From Streptomyces abyssalis (GTDB taxonomy: Bacteria; Actinomycetota; Actinomycetes; Streptomycetales; Streptomycetaceae), in NCBI RefSeq assembly GCF_001751365.1, contig NZ_LJGT01000037.1:888124-952123 (forward strand): 64,000 nucleotides of DNA, read 5' to 3'. The notes under the pieces are model-generated. The model did not search any database. It saw only the letters and a program-made list of their open reading frames with translations, and had not been told where the DNA came from. The translations under genes were made by a program, and so were the position numbers. Shown in pieces: positions 59,960 through 64,000 of the stretch. Position 1 is the first letter of the stretch. Every line of letters begins with the position of its first letter.

Positions 59960-60467
59960 GCCTTCCCTGGTCTCCTTCCGAGCCGGTGTGCGAGCGCCGC
60001 CAGGGTTGCGGCCAGAGGAACCCCTTACCGGGCGGCGGCGCTTCATGACCGTGTTCTGCGGCGAGTTCCTCGAAGGTGAGCCCGGCCAGAGCGCGGTCGA
60101 GGGTATCGGCCATGAACGGGCAGTCGGTGACGGGGTGTTCGGCCGGGCACTCCAGCGCATGCCGGAGGAAGTGCTGCGCCCCTTCGGCGCGGGCGATCAG
60201 CTCGCCGAGCGCGGTGACGGTCCCGGTCACGGCCTGGCGCCACTGGCCGCCGGAGTCGTGGAGGACGGCGCGGGTGTCCTCCAGGCTCATTCCCAGGTGT
60301 CGCATGAACTGTACGAATGCGAGTTTTCGGAGTTCCTCCGGCCCGTACATGCGCTGTCCGCCGCGCCGGGCGGTGGGCGTGACGACGTCGCGTTCCTCGT
60401 AGTAGCGCAGCGCTGAGGTCTTCAGGCCCAGTCTGCGTGCCGCTTCACCGATCCCGACGAGCTCCAT
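59952..60467 (-). CDS. MerR-family regulator
   Basis: 171 residues from ATG 60467 (MELVGIGEAARRLGLKTSALRYYEERDVVTPTARRGGQRMYGPEELRKLAFVQF in outline), the canonical MerR winged helix at the N-terminus, followed by the dimerisation coiled coil (about residues 80-120). The C-terminal region contains LECPAEHPVTDCPFM, two Cys residues and a His that could bind a ligand or metal, and ends with a basic/polar tail. It overlaps the start of the oxidoreductase gene and is divergent from a methyltransferase gene through a MerR-type promoter. Confidence 0.9.
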   Translation of the reverse strand: MELVGIGEAARRLGLKTSALRYYEERDVVTPTARRGGQRMYGPEELRKLAFVQFMRHLGMSLEDTRAVLHDSGGQWRQAVTGTVTALGELIARAEGAQHFLRHALECPAEHPVTDCPFMADTLDRALAGLTFEELAAEHGHEAPPPGKGFLWPQPWRRSHTGSEGDQGRHE

Positions 60468-60475
60468 GGCGTCAT

Positions 60476-60506
60476 TTGACTTCAAGCCGACTTGAAGCGC
60501 CAGTGT
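60476..60506 (+). promoter_or_regulatory. MerR-type promoter with 19-bp spacer and inverted repeat
   Basis: TTGACT (60476-60481) and CAGTGT (60501-60506) are separated by 19 bp, the over-long spacing typical of MerR-activated promoters. An inverted repeat CTTCAAG-CCGA-CTTGAAG (60480-60497) occupies the spacer. The -10 ends six bases before the methyltransferase ATG, so that transcript may be leaderless. Confidence 0.65.
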
Positions 60507-60512
60507 TGCGTC

Positions 60513-61124
60513 ATGGACACCAGTCAGAGCTCGTGGGCCGCCGACCGGCCCGTTACCTCGCCTTTCGCCCGTCCCGCCGGCGTCCTCGGGCGCCTCGCGG
60601 GGCGGTTCATGCTGTGGACCAACCGGCAGGAGGAGGTGATCGACCTGCTCGACATCCAACCCGGCGACGAGGTCCTGGAGGTGGGGTACGGGCCGGGTGG
60701 GCTGGTGCGGCTGCTCGCGGCCCGGACCGGGGCTGTCCGCGGGGTGGATCCGTCACCTGAGATGCACGCCGCCGCCACCCGCACCAACCGCGCGGCGGTC
60801 CGCGCTGGCCGGGTCGTTCTCGGCCTCGGGACGGCGGAAGCGACCGGAGAGGAGGACCGCAGCGTGGACCGTGTCGTCTGCGTCAACAATGTCGCCATCT
60901 GGCCTGACCTTGAGGCCGGCCTGCGGGAGCTGCACCGCGTCCTGCGTCCCGGAGGGCAGATGGTGATCGCCTGGCACGGCGGGGCGTCACCGGGGCGTAT
61001 CGCGCGCAGTCTGCGGCTGTCGGAGGAGCAGTTGCAGCGCATCGAGCAGGGGCTGGGGGTGCTTTTCTCCGGGGTGAGCCGTCATGAGTTGCGTAACCTT
61101 GTTGCGTTCAGGGTGATGCGGTGA
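60513..61124 (+). CDS. SAM-dependent methyltransferase
   Basis: A class I methyltransferase of 203 residues from ATG 60513. N-terminal lid GVLGRLAGRFMLWTNRQEEVIDLLDIQPGDEVLEVGYGPGGLVRLLAAR in outline, where EVGYGPGGL is the SAM-binding motif I; VRGVDPSPEMHAAA supplies the acidic residue after strand 2; DRVVCVNNVAIWPDLEAGLRELHRVLRPGGQMVIAW covers motifs II and III in outline. The arrangement resembles small methyltransferases related to UbiE and arsenite methyltransferases, but there is no Cys pattern for arsenic. It is probably controlled by the divergent MerR protein. Confidence 0.88.
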   Translation: MDTSQSSWAADRPVTSPFARPAGVLGRLAGRFMLWTNRQEEVIDLLDIQPGDEVLEVGYGPGGLVRLLAARTGAVRGVDPSPEMHAAATRTNRAAVRAGRVVLGLGTAEATGEEDRSVDRVVCVNNVAIWPDLEAGLRELHRVLRPGGQMVIAWHGGASPGRIARSLRLSEEQLQRIEQGLGVLFSGVSRHELRNLVAFRVMR

Positions 61125-61195
61125 GTGTCTGTTTGTGTATGTCCTGTTTGCATTGCGCGGGTTTTACGGGCGTGTGGGAGTGACCGCTTGCTGCC

Positions 61196-61230
61196 GGGGT
61201 GGGGTGGGGTGGGGTGGGGTGGTGTGGGGT
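61196..61230 (+). repeat. GGGGT tandem repeat (G-quadruplex-forming)
   Basis: Five consecutive GGGGT units (61196-61220), a variant GGTGT, and another GGGGT, in the 343-bp gap between convergent genes. Runs of four G every five bases can form a stable G-quadruplex on the plus strand. The rest of the gap (61125-61467) is GT-rich and holds no supportable gene. Confidence 0.85.
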
Positions 61231-61467
61231 GGTCGCTGGGTGTGGGTGACTTGGATCCGGGTGGTGTTGTTGCGGCTGTCGGTGTGGGCCGTCGCGCGGG
61301 CCCTTGGCGTCGGCGTCGTGTGTGGGGGCGGAAGGGTTGCCGTGGGCGGAGTTTGTGGTGGGTGAAGTGTTGGTGTGCGGCGAGGGGGTCGAGGGAGTCG
61401 TAGGCCTTTTCCTGGTCGTGGGTCACGTCGGTGTGTGCAACTGCCGGTCGTGCGCTCTTGATCGTAG

Positions 61468-63840
61468 TCAGTTCGCCGGTGTCGTCAGTGTGAGGTCGAG
61501 TGCTGCGGTGAGGATGCTGTCGGTGTCGATGCCGTGGTGGTGGTGGACGTCGTGGAGGTTTCCGCTCTGTCCGAAGCCGGTGACGCCGAGTGTGCGGCTG
61601 GGTACGTGGTGGATGGCGGCGAGGAAGGCGAGGGTGTGGGGGTGTCCGTCGAGGACGGTCACCATGGGGCGGGCCCGCTGGTGGGGGAAGGTCTGGTCGA
61701 GGATCCAGTCGGGGCCGTCGTGGAGGCCCTGGCGTGCGCGCAGGGCGCGGAAGAGGAGGTCGGGGCTGGTGATGCAGACGACGTCTGTTCCGGTGCCGAG
61801 TTCGTCGAGGCGGTCGGCGGCGTGGAGTGCTTCGGTGATCATGGCGCCCATGGCTGCGATGGTCAGGGAGGGGTTGTCGTGGCGGCGTAGGAGGTAGCCG
61901 CCTGCGGTGGACTGGCGGCGGCGTCGTTCCCGGGCGGCGGGGTCGGTGGGGACGGCGGCGAGGGTCTGGTCGACGGGGCGGGTGGACAGCCGCAGGTAGG
62001 TGGAATGGCCGTCGGGTTTGCCGAGGTTGGCCAGGCCTGCGAGGAGGCACCATTCGGTGTCGAGGGCGAAGGCGGGTTCGTAGGCGGTGCAGCCGGGCTG
62101 TTCCAGACCGATCGAGGGTGTGGTGACGGACTGGTGGGCGCCGCCTTCGGGGGCGAGGCTGACTCCTGAGGGTGTTCCCACGAGGATCGACTGTCCGCCC
62201 GCGTACATTCCGAACGACCATGGTTCCAGGGCCCGGCCGACGAACGGGTCGTAGACCACGCCGATGGGCAGCAGTGGTGTGCCCCAGCGGCTCCAGGTGG
62301 CTCCCAGTTCGCCCAGCAGGCCGACCAGGTTGGTCTCGGCGATGCCCAGTTCGATGTGCTGTCCGCCGGGCTGTTCGCGCCAGTGGAGGATGGTCTCGGC
62401 GTCGTCGGCGAACCAGTCCCGGCGCTGTGTGGGGGACCAGGTGCCGACCTTGTTCAGCCAGCCGCCGAGGTTCGTCGTCGAGGCGACGTCGGGGCAGACG
62501 GTGACCACGTGTCCGGCTGCCTGCGGGGCCTGGCGGGTGAGGTCCAGCAGGGCCCTGCCGAGGGCCTGCTGGGTGGAGCCTTTCCCGGAAGGTGTGCGCC
62601 CGAAGTCCCGGGGCAGCGGCGGGGGTTGCTGCGGGGGCGGGTCCTGGCGGGACAGTCTCCGTGCTGCGCGTTCGCACAGTCCGGCCTCGGCGCTGCCCGG
62701 GGGGAAGCGGGTCCAGGGTGTGTCCGGGTCGGTTCCGGTCCGTGCTGCCAGCTGCTGCATCTGCTCGCCGGTCAGCAGTGCGGAGTGGTTCTGCGGGTGC
62801 CCGGCGGTGGGCAGTCCGTGTCCTTTGACGGTGTAGGCGAAGACGGCCGTGGGCCGTGTGTCGTCGATGAGGGAGTAGGCGTCGATGAGGGCGCCGAGGT
62901 CGTGCCCGCCGAGATTGCGCAGCAGGGAGACCACCGTTTCGTCGTCCAGTCCGGCCAGCAGCCGGGCGGTCTGCTCGCTTTCCGGGCCGGTGCCGGGCAG
63001 ACGCTCGCGCAGCTGACCGGCGGTGCAGCGCAGCAGCCGCTGGTATTCGGGGTTGGTCATCGCATCGATGCGGGCGCGCAGTGCGTCACCGCCGGGCCGG
63101 GCGAACAGCTCTTCCAGCAGCCGCCCGTACTTGACGGTGATGACCTGCCATCCGGCCGCGTCGAACATGCCCTGCAGGCGGGTCGCGGAGATGTTCGGCA
63201 CGACGCGGTCCAGTGACTGGCGGTTGAAGTCGATGATCCACACGATCTCGCCGAGGTCGGTCACCGCCGGGTCGAGTACGGCTTCCCAGCAGGCGCCCTC
63301 GTCGAGTTCGGCGTCTCCCAGCAGCGAGTACTGCCGTCCCGAACCGCCCGTTGCGAAGCGGCCGTTGACGTAGCGGCGGGCGAGGGCGCCCCAGATCGGG
63401 GCGGTCGCGCCGATGCCGACGGATCCGGTGGAGTAGTCGACGGGGTCGGGGTCCTTCTGGCGGCTGGGGTAGCTCTGCAGGCCGCCGAAGCTGCGCAGCG
63501 TGGTCAGATGCTGCTCGTCCAGCTCACCCAGGAGGTAGTTGATCGCATGCAGGACGGGCGAGGCGTGCGGTTTGACCGACACCCGGTCCTGGCGGCGCAG
63601 TTCGTGGAACCACAGCGCTGTCATGATCGACGTCATCGAGGCGCTGGAGGCCTGGTGGCCGCCGACCTTCAGCCCGGACGGGTTCGGGCGGACGCGGTTG
63701 GCGTGGTCGATGACCGACGTCGCCAGCCACAGCACCCGCTGCTCGACCGCTCTGAGTGTTTCCAGGCCGGTCCCGGGGGGCCGGTGTGCGGCCGTGCCGG
63801 CCGCCGTGGCCGTCCCTGTTCCGTCGTCCGTGGTCGTCAT
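61468..63840 (-). CDS. thiamine-diphosphate 2-oxoacid dehydrogenase E1-like protein (AceE/MdeB type)
   Basis: A 790-residue transketolase-fold protein similar to homodimeric pyruvate dehydrogenase E1. VKPHASPVLHAINYLLG (with the ThDP-contacting His), YSTGSVGIGATAPIWGALARRY, then LLGDAELDEGACWEAVLDP and WIIDFNRQSLDR, which correspond to the ThDP motif GDGE...N; the second G is Ala here. FAYTVKGHGLPTAGHPQNHSALLT follows, and GIAETNLVGLLGELG carries the catalytic Glu. It is about 100 residues shorter than AceE (880-890). E1-like MdeB proteins acting on 2-oxobutyrate are encoded next to methionine gamma-lyase and an Lrp regulator in Pseudomonas; no E2 or E3 gene is nearby here, so the exact substrate is open. 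Confidence 0.82.
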   Translation of the reverse strand: MTTTDDGTGTATAAGTAAHRPPGTGLETLRAVEQRVLWLATSVIDHANRVRPNPSGLKVGGHQASSASMTSIMTALWFHELRRQDRVSVKPHASPVLHAINYLLGELDEQHLTTLRSFGGLQSYPSRQKDPDPVDYSTGSVGIGATAPIWGALARRYVNGRFATGGSGRQYSLLGDAELDEGACWEAVLDPAVTDLGEIVWIIDFNRQSLDRVVPNISATRLQGMFDAAGWQVITVKYGRLLEELFARPGGDALRARIDAMTNPEYQRLLRCTAGQLRERLPGTGPESEQTARLLAGLDDETVVSLLRNLGGHDLGALIDAYSLIDDTRPTAVFAYTVKGHGLPTAGHPQNHSALLTGEQMQQLAARTGTDPDTPWTRFPPGSAEAGLCERAARRLSRQDPPPQQPPPLPRDFGRTPSGKGSTQQALGRALLDLTRQAPQAAGHVVTVCPDVASTTNLGGWLNKVGTWSPTQRRDWFADDAETILHWREQPGGQHIELGIAETNLVGLLGELGATWSRWGTPLLPIGVVYDPFVGRALEPWSFGMYAGGQSILVGTPSGVSLAPEGGAHQSVTTPSIGLEQPGCTAYEPAFALDTEWCLLAGLANLGKPDGHSTYLRLSTRPVDQTLAAVPTDPAARERRRRQSTAGGYLLRRHDNPSLTIAAMGAMITEALHAADRLDELGTGTDVVCITSPDLLFRALRARQGLHDGPDWILDQTFPHQRARPMVTVLDGHPHTLAFLAAIHHVPSRTLGVTGFGQSGNLHDVHHHHGIDTDSILTAALDLTLTTPAN

Positions 63841-63867
63841 GCCGCCCGCCCGTTGTCTCCGAAGTCA

Positions 63868-63939
63868 GCAGATTGCCTCAACATGACAGCAGAGCGATGA
63901 TGACCGCACAATCATGCCGCGTTCCACTGAGCAATCTGC
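63868..63939. promoter_or_regulatory. inverted pair GCAGATTGC ... GCAATCTGC upstream of the E1 gene
   Basis: GCAGATTGC (63868-63876) and its exact reverse complement GCAATCTGC (63931-63939) flank the region upstream of the E1-like gene, 54 bp apart. The 160 bp from 63841 to the window end hold no other supportable gene. A paired-site operator, for example for an Lrp-type regulator, is plausible but unproven. Confidence 0.5.
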
Positions 63940-64000
63940 ACGGTGGGGAAGGCGTTCGGGGCTGTGAGGTTGAGCATTGTGACAGGTGAGGAATCCCTCG

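Noticed and set aside
61082..62677. A 531-residue minus-strand frame rich in Arg, Pro and Thr overlapping the E1-like gene
   Set aside because: Low-complexity shadow of the E1-like coding frame; no domain and no ribosome site.

Overview
The window is high-GC actinobacterial DNA, almost certainly from a Streptomyces or close relative. Evidence: about 70% G+C with strong third-position G/C bias, many GTG and TTG starts, ATGA/TGATG stop-start overlaps, Tat-type signal peptides, RbpA, the small ribosomal protein bL37, an Lnt/Ppm1 pair, a DasR-like chitinase promoter and an AfsA/ArpA-type gamma-butyrolactone locus. From memory, the order chitinase - acyl-CoA dehydrogenase - ... - lnt - ppm1 - fxsA - rbpA - MFS - GDPD - YczE/MocR - FtsK-like resembles a chromosomal stretch around SCO1415-SCO1430 of S. 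coelicolor; this was not checked by a search. No tRNA, rRNA, CRISPR array, transposase or phage gene was seen.

Layout. 0-6.4 kb: an aldo/keto reductase (cut by the window edge) divergent from a LysR regulator, then a 1140-residue Tat-exported beta-propeller/amidohydrolase preceded by a short overlapping candidate leader ORF, then a HIT protein. 6.5-15 kb: a Pol I-like polymerase, a secreted GH18 chitinase with DasR-like boxes in its promoter, an acyl-CoA dehydrogenase, an endonuclease III-like protein, a zinc-ribbon protein, an Lrp/AsnC regulator and a YtcJ-type amidohydrolase. 15-26 kb: lipoprotein N-acyltransferase and polyprenol-phosphate mannose synthase (translationally coupled), FxsA, RbpA under a sigma-R-type promoter, a UMF1/MFS transporter, a glycerophosphodiester phosphodiesterase coupled to a YczE membrane protein, a divergent MocR regulator, and an FtsK/SpoIIIE-like protein with a defective P-loop next to a 64-residue membrane protein. 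26.6-33.8 kb: a six-gene Mrp cation/proton antiporter operon (A-B fused, C, D, E, F, G), closely spaced and with hydrophilic extensions on most subunits.

34-43.5 kb: an RsbW-like ATPase, a small STAS-like protein, an NCS1 permease, a PrmC/HemK-like methyltransferase, then a gamma-butyrolactone signalling island (AfsA-type synthase, divergent ArpA-type receptor, coupled epimerase-like protein, second TetR receptor homologue with an ARE-like palindrome upstream) and two tandem DoxX-like proteins. 43.6-53.7 kb: a GlxA-type AraC regulator fused in frame to an ArsC/Spx-type reductase; a five-bladed-propeller glycosidase-like gene; then a carbohydrate locus of LacI repressor, GH38 alpha-mannosidase, lipoprotein binding protein and two CUT1 permeases. 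No ATPase is present, as is usual where one MsiK-type ATPase serves many importers. A small tyrosine-phosphatase-like gene follows.

53.7-64 kb: an SDR with a LacI-type operator upstream, a second LacI regulator, a VOC protein divergent from a CGNR zinc-finger regulator whose promoter suggests leaderless translation, a hydrolase coupled to a small hypothetical gene, the 25-residue ribosomal protein bL37, an FAD oxidoreductase/MerR pair divergent from a methyltransferase through a MerR-type 19-bp-spacer promoter, a G-rich tandem repeat, and an AceE/MdeB-like thiamine-diphosphate dehydrogenase E1 protein at the right edge.
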